NCBI GenBank assembly: GCA_030052745.1 | Contig: JANBVO010000009.1 | Coordinates: 124,001-188,000, forward strand | From: Pleurostoma richardsiae | Lineage: Eukaryota > Ascomycota > Sordariomycetes > Calosphaeriales > Pleurostomataceae | DNA: 64,000 bases | Reading direction: 5' to 3' | In this document: positions 37,088 through 53,800 of the stretch, piece by piece | How positions within the stretch are numbered: position 1 is the first letter of the stretch | How the letters are laid out: every line of letters begins with the position of its first letter | Made by a program: the position numbers and the translations under genes | The notes under the pieces: model-generated | What the model was told of the DNA's origin: nothing | What the model saw: only the letters and a program-made list of their open reading frames with translations | Database searches by the model: none

Positions 37088-40000
37088 ATGAATATCTCGC
37101 AGCCCGTATCGTCCGCAGTGGACAGCGTCGAGTTCACATTTTTGACACCCGAAGAAGTGCGATCTATTTCGGTGAAGCAAATCAACAACGATCAGACTTT
37201 TGATGGCTTCCTCAATCCTATCCCCGGGGGACTATATGATCCAGCGCTCGGATCATGGGGCGACTCGCTGTAAGCATGCCAGCTTTTACTTCATCCCCTT
37301 CTGTCCCTCCGGCGTAGAGAATTGGTGCTCACCCTTCGATAGCTGCACGACCTGTAACCTCGGGCAGGGCCTTTGTCCGGGCCACCCTGGCCATATAGAA
37401 CTTCCAGCGCCGGTGTATCATCCGGTTTTCATGGACCAGGTGCTCCGCCTACTGCGGGCTCAGTGCGTCTATTGCCAAGGCTTCCGTATGCGTCGACGAG
37501 AGTTACACCGTTACGCGTGCATGCTTCGCCTCCTGCAATATGGGCTGTTGCGGGAAGCAGGGATGATCGATGCTATTGGGGAAGAGTATCATGGACTGGC
37601 GCTGGACGACGTGCCCCAGAGTCGGGATACCGACGATGAGGGCGACGGCTCACTTGACGGTGTCATGCAAGCCAGAGAATCTTACGTCCGCAGCGTCATG
37701 ACTGGTTATAGTGCACATCATAGTTCTTCCAAGAGGGTGAAGCATGAAGGCGCATCCGAAATGCGCACTGGCCTGGTCACGGATTTCTTCAAAGAGATTA
37801 CCAAGGCGAAGCAATGCGCGAACTGCCAGGGGATTTCACCGACGTACAGGAAAGACCGATTCGTAAAAATATTCGAGAAGCCGCTGTCTCCAAAAGACGC
37901 CGCCAAGATGGCGCAAGGCGGCTTTAAGCGCCCGGATGTTGCTTCTGACACAAGGACGAAGGCGAGGCGATCGAGCGGTTACGCTTTCGACGAAGGCATT
38001 GCGGACCTAGATCTCACTTCCGACGAAGGGGATATTGCCGGGGGGTCGGCCGAGGGAGATGGCGATGACTTAGATGAGAGTGGCGGTGTGGTGGTCAGGA
38101 AGTCCACCCGCGGCCCACAGGCCTTCACATCTGTGCAGGTCTATCTCAACCCCCATGAAGTTCGAAGAAGGTTGCGAGCACTCTTTGGCAAGGAGTGTGA
38201 ACTGTTATCCCTCGTCTACAGCAGGAAACCTCGGAGAAAAGCTGATCGTGCTGCTGTGGCCGACATGTTCTTTCTGCAAACGATCCTCGTTCCACCCAAC
38301 CGGTACCGCCCTGAGGCCCGGACAGGAGATGCACAGATCGCGGAGGCCCAACAGAATTCGCTTTATAAAATGATTCTCAGAAGTGCCTCGCGGCTCTCGT
38401 TGATTATTCGGGAGAACGGCGATAACAACAAGGAGGGGCGTCTGAGTGGTCGTGCCGGCTTGACATCCTCCGTTCACGAGGCGTGGACGGAACTCCAAGA
38501 AGCCGTCAACTCCCTGATAGACAAGGATAAGAATCCCATCCAGGGTGCAGCCGGAAAGCGAAATGAGGATGGCATCAAACAGAAGCTGGAGAAAAAGGAA
38601 GGCCTTTTTCGGAAAAACATGATGGGCAAACGTGTGAACTACGCTGCCCGGAGTGTCATCTCTCCGGACCCAAACATCGAGACTAATGAGATCGGTGTAC
38701 CGCCTGTCTTTGCCCGAAAGCTCACCTATCCCGAGCCAGTAACAAGCCACAACTTCAAAGATATGCAGCAAGCTGTCATCAATGGGGTAGACAAATGGCC
38801 GGGCGCCATGGCCATCGAGAACGAGAACGGCCACATTATCAACCTAAGGTCCAAGTCTTTGGAAGAGCGGATCTCGCTGGCTAACCAGCTACTCGCTCCC
38901 ACAAGCAGCAATTTCAGCGGCATTCGGAATAAGAAAGTGCATCGACACCTTACAAATGGCGATGTTGTCTTGATGAATCGTCAGCCGACGTTGCATAAGC
39001 CTTCTATCATGGGCCACCGGGTTCGGGTCTTGCCTGGCGAGAAGACCATCAGAATGCACTATGCCAACTGCAATACGTACAATGCCGACTTCGACGGTGA
39101 CGAGATGAACATGCACTTTCCTCAGAATGAAGTTGCCCGAGCAGAGGCTCTGCAGCTTGCTGATACGGACCACCAATACATTTCGGGAACCCAGGGAAAA
39201 CCACTTCGAGGTCTTATCCAGGATCATCTGTCCGTATCTGTGGCGCTGTGCAGTAGGGACACGTTCTTTGATAGGGGCGCGTATCAACAGCTAGTCTACA
39301 GCGCTTTGCGTCCGGAGAGTGGCCACATTACCGGCGAAAAGATCGACCTAGTTCCACCAGCCGTGCTGAAACCAGTAGTGCGCTGGACAGGAAAACAGGT
39401 CATAACGACTATCCTCAGGAATATTAGACCCGATGACTATGGCGAGCTCTGGATGAGCGGCAAGAGCCAGATTAGCGCAGACCGATGGGGCCCGGGCTGT
39501 GAGGAAGATCAGGTGCTATTCCAGGACGGGGAGTTCATTTCCGGCATTCTGGACAAGGCTCAGCTGGGGCCAAGCTCGGGCGGCCTCATACATTCGGTCC
39601 ATGAAGTTTACGGTCCTGCCATCGCTGGAAGGCTTCTGAGTAGTCTTGGCCGTCTCCTAACGCGGTACCTTAACATGCGGGCTTTCACTTGTGGCATGGA
39701 TGACCTGAGGCTAACCCGCGAGGGCGAAATAAGGCGCAAAACGGAACTTGAGGCCGCCGCTCGTATCGGTCTTGAGGTTGCTGCAAAGTACGTCACCTTG
39801 GCAGACCGGCATCCTGTCGAGACCGATTCGGAGCTTCTGCGTCGCCTAGAGGATGTCATGCGGGACGATACTAAACAGGAAGGATTGGATCTCTTGATGA
39901 ACAACAGCTCGTCGAAACTATCAAGTGCCATCACTAAGGCATGCCTGCCTGCCGGCCTGGAGAAGCAGTTTCCGAAGAACCACATGCAGTCGATGACCAC

Positions 40001-42314
40001 ATCGGGAGCTAAGGGTGGTCTGGTAAACGCGAACCTGATCTCGTGCAACCTTGGACAGCAGGTTCTCGAAGGGCGACGTGTCCCTCTAATGGTCAGCGGC
40101 AAGTCGCTACCCTGTTTCAGGCCGTTCGACACCAATATTCGCGCTGGCGGTTATATCGTGAACCGCTTCTTGACAGGCATTCGACCCCAGGAGTACTACT
40201 TCCACCACATGGCTGGGCGTGAAGGATTGATCGATACGGCGGTGAAGACTTCGCGGTCAGGATATCTCCAGCGGTGTTTAATCAAAGGTATGGAGGGTCT
40301 AGCGGTTGCATATGACTCTTCAGTGCGGGACTCGGACGGCACGCTCGTGCAGTTCCTTTACGGAGAGGACGGACTCGACGTCACCAAGCAGAAATACTTG
40401 ACCAACTTCGACTTCCTGTTGCGCAACTTCGAGTCCCAGCTCGCGCAGACTAAGTTCACGGAGGCCAGTATGCATGGGCTGTTTGAGCACCGCGAAGACT
40501 TCGCTAAGCGGAACAAGCTGGCCATGAAGAAGGCCAGGGCGAATATCGTTAATCAAGAGGAGCCGATCAACTGTCTTGTCAACCCTGCAAGGCACGCGTT
40601 TGCCACCTCCGAAAAGTTTTTCGGGCTCATGGCGGATTATGTGAAGGGAAATAAACATGGCCTGATCCGTGAGAAGAAGGATCACTTTCAACACGTGCCG
40701 GGCCGGGTTGCCATCTCACGGAAACAGGCCGAGAAGGTCTTTGCTGCCAAATATCTTAGAAGCCTCGTCGAACCGGGCGAAGGCGTTGGTATCGTTGCTG
40801 GTCAGTCCGTGGGCGAACCTTCCACGCAGATGACACTGAACACCTTCCATCTGGCGGGACACTCAGCCAAAAATGTTACACTCGGCATACCGCGTCTACG
40901 GGAGATTTTGATGACAGCAAGCGCAAACATTTCTACGCCAGTCATGACGCTCTTCCTCAACGAGGAGCTATCCGAGGAGGATGGTGAGAAATTTGCGAAA
41001 GCCATTAGTATCCTTCCCCTTTCACATGTTCTTGACAAGGCTACCGTCCGAGAGCGCGTCGGAAAAGGCATCGCATACTCATTGGCGAAAATCTACGATA
41101 TTCGACTGAGATTCTTTCCGTCATCAGAATATACGAGCACATATGTTATCCCTGTATCTGACGTGCTTGATACCGCGGAGAAATTCATCAAGATCCTGCA
41201 CAGGATGGTAGAAAGGGAAATCAAGAAGAAGAGCGTGTCCAACTCTGCTGCCACCCCCGACGTTGGTGTGAAGGCGGGGTTAGTCGAGATAGCACCCTCC
41301 TCCACCGTCCGCATCGGCGGCGGCAGCGGTGGTAGTGAGGAGGAGGATGACGACGACGACGACGATGGTGCTGACGTCGATGCTACCAGCGCCAAGCAAA
41401 GAGCAAATCGGTCCGAGGCTGTATCGTACGGTCCTAATGATGAAGATGACGATGCTATCCAAGCGCGTATGGAGCGAGAGTTGTCAATGTCGGACGACGA
41501 AGATGAGGGTTTTGGCGGCAGCCCGCCCGCAACAGGAGACTTTGATCACACTGATGACGAGTATGACCTGAAAGAGAACGGGATACAGCAGCTAGCCATG
41601 CCTCGGGAGAATCGTGTCAAGTCGGCTAACACGCACGTCTCACAATTCCGTTGCGACGAGGTCTCCGGGGAATGGTGCGAGTTCACACTTGAGTTCGGCA
41701 CCAACATCCCAAAGGTGTTAATGCTCAGTCTGGTCCAAGATGCCCTCCGCAAATCCCTGATTCAGCAAATCCCCGGTGTCGGGACTTGTACATTCATTTC
41801 CAAGGAGAAGGTTCGGGACTTTGAGACAGGCGAAGATGTTGAAGTACCAGTTGTGCACACGGCTGGTGCAAACCTTAAAGCCATGCAACAATACGGTGAT
41901 TTCATCAATCCAAACAAGACGGCGACGAACGACATTGCAGCTGTGCTTGACATGTATGGGGTCGAGGCTTGCAGGAATAACATCATCCGAGAACTCAGCG
42001 GTGTCTTTGCGGGGCACGGTATCAGCATTGATGCCCGTCATTTTAGCCTTGTTGCTGATTTCATGACACTTGGGGGCAGCTTCAAACCGTTCAATCGTAG
42101 CGGCATGAAAGGTAGCGTGAGTCCATTCACCAAGATGAGCTTTGAGACAACACTCGCCTTCCTCAAAGATGCCCTGCTCGACCTCGACTGGGACGACCTT
42201 GCCTCCCCCAGCAGCCGCCTAGTCATGGGAAGGCTAGGCAAAGTTGGCACTGGAGCTTTTGATGTATTGACACAGGTTCCTATGCATCACTTCGATCCCA
42301 TGCATACCGATTGA
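37088..42314 (+). CDS. RPA190: RNA polymerase I largest subunit (A190)
   Basis: Catalytic subunit of the nucleolar polymerase that makes 35S pre-rRNA. Exons are 37088-37269 and 37343-42314, giving 1717 aa. The 73-nt intron (GTAAGC, branch-like GCTCAC) joins WGDSL to CTTCNLGQGLCPGHPGHIEL, restoring the zinc-binding clamp cysteines. The active-site motif NADFDGDEMN is at residues 641-650, with the three Mg2+-binding Asp at 643, 645 and 647. The bridge-helix and trigger-loop region is recognisable around GEGVGIVAGQSVGEPSTQM. A highly acidic, poorly conserved insertion (Asp/Glu runs, about residues 1390-1480) lies in the jaw region, as in other A190 proteins, and another acidic Ser-rich loop lies near residues 210-310. 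Length is usual for the family (about 1650-1720). Confidence 0.97.
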
Positions 42315-42974
42315 CATAGAGTGTAGTTAGACCAATACATACATACTGAACGCAGTCTAAAAGCAGTTTCTTTTCCAATCGTGCTCAACGCCAAGTACGT
42401 ACAAAGGTACGAACAGAGACATGAGTACTATGACAACAGCAAACACATATAATATCTTCGCGGTTGGCCTTGATTCTCCAGGTTCGTTTGCCCAGATGGT
42501 GATTCCCACGACCCCCTCATCACTCAAATCCCGATGATTGAATACCACTGTTCTTACACCAATGTCCTTTAGAACGAGAAAGCCAATACGTGGCCACAAC
42601 CAGCCCTTGAGAGCAAAACCGACAGAAGACTCCCGTTATGGTGGGTGCCATGTCGCCGCTGCAGCAAGCGGATTCTGCAGCTGCTGACAGACCCGGAGCA
42701 CTTGCAGAGCAGCGGGAAACGGCCTCCTTACAGATCACAATTTGCAAGGGGGGCCAATCAGCATCTTGTGATCATGAACCAGCGTTTAGCATGGGCAGCA
42801 TCCCTGAGCTGCAGTGCATAATATACATCCCATTGTGAAAGAGCATCGCATCAAAACGCCGTGATTTCCCTCCATCCCAGTTGCAATGGCCCACCCTCAA
42901 CCAAGCATTGCAAAGTGTAAAGTCGTAACCACCCGGCCAAACAGAAACTCCCAACGCGCAAATCCACGGGCTAT
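42315..42974. other. Convergent RPA190/H3 intergenic region
   Basis: A 660-bp gap between convergent genes carrying both 3' ends. No RNA gene or repeat is visible, and short open frames in it resemble nothing known. Confidence 0.5.
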
Positions 42975-45372
<2,398 letters not shown>

Positions 45373-45531
45373 TTCGGGATTTATGCTGGTTATGGTTGCC
45401 TTACGGCTGGGTTATCAAGGATTGTGATGAACTAAATGTCTGTTATGAGGTGCGGTTATGGCTTTGGGTTTTCTGTATTATATTAGCTGTCGGCGGTGTT
45501 GTGTATAAATGATATTCGCTTTGCTTGTTAT

Positions 45532-46690
45532 TGTAAGAGGGACGCTAGGAAGGTGGCTCCTGGCCTGTTCATATAGGAAGAAGGCCTGGGCCGCGATGGC
45601 CCAGGCCAGAGCAGGGCACCTGACCGAGCACATGCCCAGGCACGTGCGGAATGCCGTGACTGGCCGGGCTCCTTTAGGGCCCGGGACCCGCATAGGCTCC
45701 TTTTTTTTAAGGCCATCCGCCGGACGTTCGGAGAACAACCGGCAAGTTGAAGTTTAACAACAAACAATATACTACCTTTTATACTATATCTTCCTTCCTT
45801 ACCTTATAAATATACCGATCTCTTTATAAGCTTTAATTTTTATCTTCTAAGGATGGGTAAGTTAGGGAGATAGTGCTGAAGAGAAGAACTCCTGCCGTCG
45901 TTAGGTTATTAATAGAAGTTAGATTTTCTTAAGAAGTAAACGGTTCGTTTATACCCTAATAGAAACTTAAAGCTTTAAAAAGAAATTCTTCACGGCTAAA
46001 ATTATTAAAAAAATAAATTAAAAGGAATACTTTAAATAGTTAAAACGTAGTAATAGAAACGATCGATTAATTATTAATTTAAAGTTAAACGTATAGTTAA
46101 AAAATAGTTAATATAATAGTTATTTAAACTATTACTTAAATTTAAACTTAATAAACGTTTACTTTTACTTTAATTTACGTAGAAAAACAACTTTCTTTTT
46201 ATAATTATAAAAGATTAAAATAAAAAACTATTACAATAGAAATCGAAAATTAACTTTGAATTATTGATGAAAATAATAAATTCTAACTTATAACTTTAAA
46301 TAAAATTAAGATCTATTAAGCCGTTTTTAAAATATTTTCAAAGCTTTAGTTAAAATAAAAGTAATAAAAATTACGTTTAAAATCTTAATAACTATTAGAA
46401 ATAATTGATTAAGTTTCTTTCTTTAAGTTCGTTCGTAAAAAATATTTAAACTTTATTATATGTAAATATAAAATTTTCGAAGAATTATATACTTTCTATT
46501 AAAAATACGATTAAACTTTAATAAACTACTAGTAAATTTAAGATTCTTTATATCGTAAATTAAATTACAACTTAGTAAAGAATAATAAACTTACGTAAAC
46601 TTATTAACGAAGATTACGTTTTAAAGTTCGAAATATCTTTATAATAACTAATATTTTTCTTTAAAACATTTAACGTGTAACTATTGAAAC
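45532..46690 (+). repeat. Long direct repeat, left copy (probable LTR or element end)
   Basis: Begins TGTAAGAGGG at 45532 and matches 59956-61470 along its whole length, apart from a 346-bp insertion in the other copy. The first ~215 bases are still G/C-rich here while the right copy has the same bases with G changed to A and C to T, the RIP pattern. The rest is AT-rich in both. A TG start and kilobase length suggest an LTR of a retroelement, but no clear CA end could be set. It is an old, broken copy. Confidence 0.65.
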
Positions 46691-46694
46691 TTAT

Positions 46695-46940
46695 AACTTA
46701 TTATAATAAGTTAGAGCTTATTACTTAAGTTAGCACGTAGGCAGTTAAAACTAACTACGTAGGAGTTTATATAGATTAAAGTATAACGTTTAAGTTAGAA
46801 TATTAGGTAATATAGTAGTAAGAACTTAATTTTCTATTTAAAATATCTATTTACTATACTATAGGAACCGTAAAGGGCTCTCATTAACTAGTTACGGCCA
46901 GTAAAGCCTTTAGGCCTTAAGCTCTATTATGTTACGTGTA
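46695..46940 (+). repeat. Inverted repeat, left arm
   Basis: About 245 bases that match 59633-59890 on the opposite strand, best around AACTTATTATAATAAGTT at the outer end and the stretch near 46740-46860. Differences are mostly transitions, as expected after RIP. The two arms lie about 13 kb apart and could be terminal inverted repeats of one large element or two opposed copies of the same repeat. Confidence 0.6.
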
Positions 46941-46994
46941 GATTAGATAGGGCTTAAGAGTAGGGTGAGATTTATCTTACCGTCCGGTAGAACA

Positions 46995-47235
46995 GCAGTA
47001 TATTCTTAGTTGTAAAACTTTAACTTGCTAATTGTTCTTCGAACGCCCGGCGAATGGCCTTAAAAGAAGCCTGTACGGGCCCTGGACTTTAAAAGGGGCT
47101 CGGCTAGTTACGGCATTCCGTACGTACCTAGGTATATACTTAGTCAAGTACTTTATCCGGGCCTAAGCTATTACGGCTTAAGCTTTCTTTTTATATAAAC
47201 GGGTTAGGTATTACTTTCTTAGCGTTCTTCTTATA
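46995..47235 (-). repeat. Inverted partial copy of the long repeat start
   Basis: Read on the minus strand from 47235, this stretch matches the first ~240 bases of the direct repeats at 45532 and 59956, including the TATAAGAAGAACGC start (TGTAAGAGGGACGC at 45532). It is intermediate in mutation load, so it still holds some G/C-rich words. It directly adjoins the left inverted arm. Confidence 0.7.
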
Positions 47236-48654
47236 CCGGGCTAAGCTCTAGCCTTTCTTTTTCGATATATAATAATTCTATTTATTAGTAAAAACTAACC
47301 CTTTTTAAGGACTAATTACTAATATCCTTATTACGCCTTTAGTAAGTAATAATACCATTATATAACGTTTTAAAGTTATATTTAAAACGTTAAAAGAAAC
47401 GTTCTAACTTTCTCGTAGCCGTAGTTTAACTAGAAAGAACGCTTAGAACTTTTCTAATAAGCGATTCCGATCGGTTCTTAAGCGATCGTTAGAATCGACC
47501 TTTTTTTTTCCCTTAAAACGTTTCTACGACTAATTTTAAACTTATTTTTAATTTATTAGATAATCTCCATTTAAACGATTAAAATAACAGACCTAAACTT
47601 AAGCTTAAGTCTAGGCTCAAGCTTAAGCCTCGGCTCGAACTAAGTTCTAACCCCAAAAAACGTTAAGAATGTAGAAAACTATTTTTCTAATTATAATAAA
47701 AATAATAATAAATAAAAAGTTAAAGTTAAACGACTAGTTAAATTTAATAATAACGTAAATACTATTAAATATCTCGAATTTCGAATCAATTCGTTAGTTA
47801 AGTTAACCGACCGTAAGTTTAATACCTTCTAAATAACTTAAAATAAAATAATGAGTATTCTCGTCCGTATAAAGAAAAGCTCTGATAATACTTTTTTTTC
47901 TTTATCGTATAGATACTCATTCTTTAGTAGTAATAATTTTAGCTTATAGAATATTAATTTAGGATAGTAATACGTTAATAACTTTAAACTACTATAGTAA
48001 AACGTATTTAAGACGTAACTTATTTCTATTTTTAAAATCAAACGTAATAATATCGATACTTTTAATCTTTTCTATAAAGATCTTAAAAATATTAATATAG
48101 TATAGGATAGAAAAAACTTTATATATATAAACATATATACCTTTTAAGACCGAATAGGATTATATTTCGAAAACCTTAACATTATTTTTAATAACGAAAA
48201 GTAATTAATTTCCTTTTTTTAAACCCTTTTAATTAGAAAAACCGCGTTTTAATAAAATAATTAAATAACTTCGTAATAGTATTAAATACTTTACCGAAGA
48301 GGATTTCGTATAATGTTTTAAACTTTAAAGAAGTAATTTAACTTTAACTTAATTATTATTTCTTATAAGTTCAACGGATTTACTTTTAACTTTCGAAATA
48401 TTATTACCGATAAAATAACTGTACGTTAATATGTTATTAAGATATTTTAATACGTATATAATATAAAAATTCTAGTTAATAATAACGGTAATTAATATAA
48501 TATAATAATTTAAATTTAGTCGATTATAAACTTATATATTTAATAATATTTCCGTTAATTTAACGTATCGAAAATCCTTAACAATTATTTAATTTAGATC
48601 GACCGTATCTATTTAGTTTTAATTATACGAACTTACGAAAATTACCTTTATATT

Positions 48655-49000
48655 TGTAAAATATATTACCTTTTCAGGTTTAATGAAACTCTAAAACAGT
48701 CAAAACAACTCTAAAACACTAGAATAGGCTCCAGCTGAATTCTAAGTAATCTAAAACAACTATATCCACAAATATTGAATTTCAAAACAACTAAACGTTC
48801 CGGAATAAAGATAACCGGTTTTATATTTCGGTAAGTAAGATATCCGGTTTCATATCTCGATAAACAAGATATCCGGTTTTACAACTATTACAAATCCAAA
48901 TTCAATAAGAATTATATATACCTAGAAGAAAGACTGTAGAATAGAGATAGTTAGAGAGTATCGAAATTTGAATTCATTTAACCCCTTACCTACTTTAACA
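48655..49000. mobile_element. Solo LTR, copy 1 (346 bp)
   Basis: Starts TGTAAAATATATTACC and ends CCTACTTTAACA, so it has the TG..CA ends of an LTR. It is exactly as long as copies at 50484 and 60437 and nearly identical to them. Five-base flanks ATATT (left) and ACGTT (right) agree except for two transitions of RIP type, so a target duplication is likely. No internal element is attached. Family unknown; young relative to its surroundings. Confidence 0.8.
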
Positions 49001-50483
49001 ACGTTTCTACGTTGAAATTAATAAATCGTAATAATTAATCCGTCTAATAAATACTTTAGTATTATTAAATTAACCGGTAATTATAACGGACTTAATAGCA
49101 ACTATAGCGGCGATAATATAAGATTATAGGAATTTTATAAAAGAATTTAAAAAATAAAAATAAAATACTACAATAATAAATATAGTAACTGGATAATTAA
49201 TTATTATAATATTAATAATAAGCCTAAATAATTAGAAAATCTTCGACGTTAAACTATATTAATTTAATGTAAAAGAATAAAATAAAGAACTAATCTTTGT
49301 TAATAGTAAAACTATTATCTTTTAAGATTTAATACTTTTTAAAAATACCGTTAATAACGTTGTTAAGGATAACGTCTAAAAGATAAAGTTTATTGAAGAG
49401 TTAAACTTATTATTCCGTAGTAAAACTTAAATATAGTACGTGTAATTATTTTTACCCGTTAAATAGGACTACTTAAAAGACGATTTTAATAATTAGTTCG
49501 TCGTTTTTTATAAATAATTTAAAATCCGACTAACGAAATTCGAGTTTTAGTTTAAAAAATACCATTATATTTATAAAGATATTTATAACGACGTTAACTT
49601 TTTTACGTTTACGTATAAATACTTCTGATATATTTGAACTTAAAACGATATTATTAACTAATAACTTATTTTTTAATTTTAAAGTTAAATATACGTAGAA
49701 CTAAAAAAAATACTTATCCGAACTATAATTAAATATATCGATTTCGGAATATTTCTTTAACGAAGAAATATAATAACGTATATTTTAAGAAAAATATCTT
49801 AAGAAAAAAACCTTTAACATATTTAACTTTAAAAATAAACGCTACGTTAACGTTACCGAATACGTATCCGAAAATAACTCTAACGATGGAAAAATTAACG
49901 TTAACTAAAGTAAAAACTAATATAACTATAACGAACGAAGTAAATTCGTTAAAAATTTAGTTAACCGCTACGAATATTCGATTAGAACTAATTATTAATA
50001 GTACGATTAGAACGATAAGAATAACCAATATAATGAAAATTATAATAATCGATAAAGTAACTTTAAACGTTATAGTTATAACTGATCGGAATATAATAAC
50101 TGCCTTATAAAATAAGATAATTACTTTAAAAAACGTCCTACGTATCGAAAACGTCGATACGGTAAGTATAATACGTTCGTTAAACGTAGACGAAACTACG
50201 TTTACTATAACGAAACGCTCGTCTAAAAAAAAGATAAAGACGCTTAAAAACGTATAAACTAGTTATACGAAAATAATTATATCTACATTAATTAAAAAAA
50301 GACTCTATTTAACGACGTAAAAAACGAAGAAAATAAAAAAGTAAAATACTTTAAAGTCGAAACCGTTTATTTTATAAATTCTAAAGATAAGTATAAGATT
50401 TTTCATTAAGAAAAACATAACTGAAATAAAACCGAACTATAAACGTATTAAACGTACTATACCGAATTCCGTTTTTAGAATAC

Positions 50484-50829
50484 TGTAAAATATATTACCT
50501 TTTTAGGTTTAATGAAACTCTAAAACAGTCAAAACAACTCTAAAACACTAGAATAGGCTCCAGCCGAATTCTAGGTAATCTAAAACAACTATATCCACAA
50601 ATATTGAATTCCAAAACAACTAAACGTTCCGGAATAGAGATAACCGGTTTTATATTTCGGTAAGTAAGATATCCGGTTTCATATCTCGGTAAATAAGATA
50701 TCCGGTTTTACAACTATTACAAATCTAAATTCAATAAGAATTATATATATCTAGAAGAAAGACTGTAGAATAGAGATAGTTATAGAGTATCGTAATTTGA
50801 ATCCATTTAACCCCTTACCTACTTTAACA
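50484..50829. mobile_element. Solo LTR, copy 2 (346 bp)
   Basis: Second copy of the 346-bp TG..CA sequence in the same orientation. Flanks are AATAC (left) and GATAT (right), which differ only by two transitions and are consistent with one ancestral GATAC target duplication. The flanks do not pair with those of copy 1 in the way expected of a two-LTR element, so it is read as an independent solo LTR. Confidence 0.8.
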
Positions 50830-53800
50830 GATATTATTATTATAAAAAGAAAAGAAGTTATAAAGTTAATTTTAAAAGCCTAGTTAAGGTTAAAAATTAT
50901 ACTTTAAAAATTATTAACGAAATATAAATTAGTAGAAATATTACGTAATAATATAACTTTTACTTTAATATATAACGGAAACTTAATCGAAAAATTTTTA
51001 ATTTCTATTAAACTAACTTTTTTAATTTTTTTCTTTTAATAAATAACTTAAACTTAAATCGTCGACGAATAAAAGATCGTTAAGTACGTATAATTATATT
51101 TGTTTATTCGTTCACGTAAAAAATAAATACGAAAAGCCGTTACGAAAACCGTTTATTTAATATCGGTTAATATAATAACTATACGAATCGAAAAGAACTA
51201 AAATAAAACTATCGACGCTTAAGAAGTTTTTAATTCGTCTAAAGCCTTTTAAAAAGAAGTTTAATCTTCGCTACGTTACTATTAAATTATAAAGAAGAAA
51301 ATAAAGTTCTAAAATACGTTATAGATTGTATATAAGGCGGTTTTTTTAACTATTAACTTATTTATAATAACGAAAATATAAATAGTTTTATCAAATACAG
51401 GGAGGAGTTAGAAAAAGTCGCTGATAAAAATAACGTTAACATTATTAAAAAACTTATTTTTAAAAAGGAATATCTATTGTAACTAATAATTAACTTAATT
51501 AAACTTTCGGAAGTTTAGTATATTTTTTTTATTAATTATAAAGTAACGGAACTTAAATAAATATCGTTAGGTATTTACGAGAATTATTAACGAAAGATTT
51601 GTAAATTTCTTTTAAATTAAAAGTTAAAGAAAGAAGTAAATAGTCTTACTACGAATATTACTATTTATAATACTTATTAAAGTTATTAAAACGACGGTTT
51701 TATTAATTTCGAAAATATATCGAACGTAAAAAGCGAAGATATTAATAAAGTAAATTTTCTTAATACTACTATCGTTATTAACTTAAAGGAAGAATTAAAA
51801 TACGCTTAGCCGTTACACGTAGTCGATTATTATATCGTAAACTATCTTTTATTTAGTATTAAAAATTTCGTAAGTTTTAAGAAAGATTATTTTAAAGTTA
51901 AAAGCCGTTATATTACTTACAATTTCTCATTAATAAGTTAAATCGAAAAAATAAAAGTAAGAATAACGGTTAATATATAGCTTTTAGTTATAATTTACGT
52001 TAAAATTACAATTTCCGAATAGTTTTAAAGGTTCCTATAACGGTATATAGTTTAGTAATATATAAACGAGTTCTATTTAATTTTCTTTATTAAGTACTTT
52101 TTCTTTTTTAGAAAACTCGAATTCTTCTTCGTTAACGAACGGTAAATTACCGTAATAATCGTTTTCGTATTCGTAAAGCTAGTAATAACGAACGTAAGTT
52201 ATAAAATAATTTAAAAAACGTTAGTCGTTAACGGTTAAAAGGGTTTTTTTTAAAGTTATATAAATGATTTAATATAAACTTTACGTAGTAAAAGTCGTTA
52301 AATTAAAAGGAATTCCAGTTTAGTTTATAGAAAGAGAAATAATTTAAGACTTAGTTTTTCGTTTTTCGGTTAAAAAGTCGCTAGTTACGAAATTTAAGCC
52401 TTACAAAGTTTTAAATAATAAAGAAACGGTAATAAGAAAACGTAGTTAATTTCAAAATAACGAAATCGTAATTAAAATAACGTTAATAAAGATTAATACG
52501 TTTAGAAATATTATATTCGTCGATTTCAATTATTAACTCTTACTAGGCTAACGGCCGGTAATTTACGTTCTAAATAGTCTATAAATTAACGTAAAACGAA
52601 AGATTTAAAAGGAAGTAATATACTTTTTAAACCGAATAATCCCGCTTTTCGATTAATTTATTTATTAATTTTAATATAAATAATAATAGTAAATTCGATT
52701 AAGTTATTCAAAGAAAAACTTCTTTAGCTAAAGTAACGTAAGTTTTAATACGATTCTCCGCTTTAACGTAATATTTAACTACGTAATTAATAATAACTTT
52801 AATACCTATATAAGAGGAAATATTGATATTTACTAACTAAATAAAATTAATTATCCGGTTATATTAATTTAAAATAAAGTCGTTACGACGAACCTCGAAG
52901 GCTTACTACATCTTACCGAAATTTTTAACTAGTTTAACGTTAAAGCAAAGAGTACGAAGGAAAAAAAATCAACATTTAAAAGGAAAGCTTTTTTAACCGT
53001 TACAGTAAGCTCGTTTAGTTTTTTACTTATAAACCCGAAAATAATAAGCCGGAAAGTAACAGTAACGTTAATAACGGTTAATAATTTACAAGAACTAACG
53101 GAAAGTAAGGGTAACTTAAAAAAGATTAATATTAAAATAATTACTCTTATTTTAGTTAAAATAACGTTAAAGTTTAAAATTATAAACTTTAACGTAGTAG
53201 TTTTAAATATAAGTAAAGTTAATTTAACTTAGTTTTAAAATTATTTTAAGGAAAAAGTTTTTTCGGAATTAAAAAAGTTCGTAGTAATAAATACTTTTAC
53301 AGCTCTAGAATTCGTATCGGAATTAATAATCGACGAAGTTATACTTTTTACGTAGTATGATTTATTAAAATCGTTACGTTTTTTCGTAAAAGTACTAAAC
53401 AGTAATATAGGGTTATTTTTTAAAAACTATCGTAATATCTTTATTCGTTTTCGTTTAAAAGCGATTTCCTACTCCTTAAATTAAAACATATAACGATAAA
53501 AATTCTTCTAGTAGAAATTAATAAGGCTTAAAGTAATAAAAGCGTTTAAAACCTTTAAATATTTAACGAAGGCTATATACTCTTTCTTCCGCTAGTATTA
53601 AAAAAAACGAATACCTTTTAATTAAACGGCGGCTTTAGTAATATTAATTAATAGGATATACGTTACGGATATATTAAAGTCGGCGAAAGCTTTTTCGAAC
53701 TTCGAATAATTAATTTAACGTTATTTATTACCGTTTTTCTAAATAAAATAACGGCTCGTAAAAAGAACCTACTTTTTTATTAATATATTTAAGACGACGT

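Noticed and set aside
47838-48041. Short open frame in the AT-rich island (also 58255-58458)
   Set aside because: Low-complexity Leu/Tyr/Ile or Lys/Thr/Ile composition is what saturated RIP produces by chance; there is no family resemblance.
48655-50829. A two-LTR element bounded by the first two 346-bp copies
   Set aside because: The outer flanks (ATATT and GATAT) do not match, while each copy has its own transition-compatible 5-bp flanks. Independent solo LTRs fit better.
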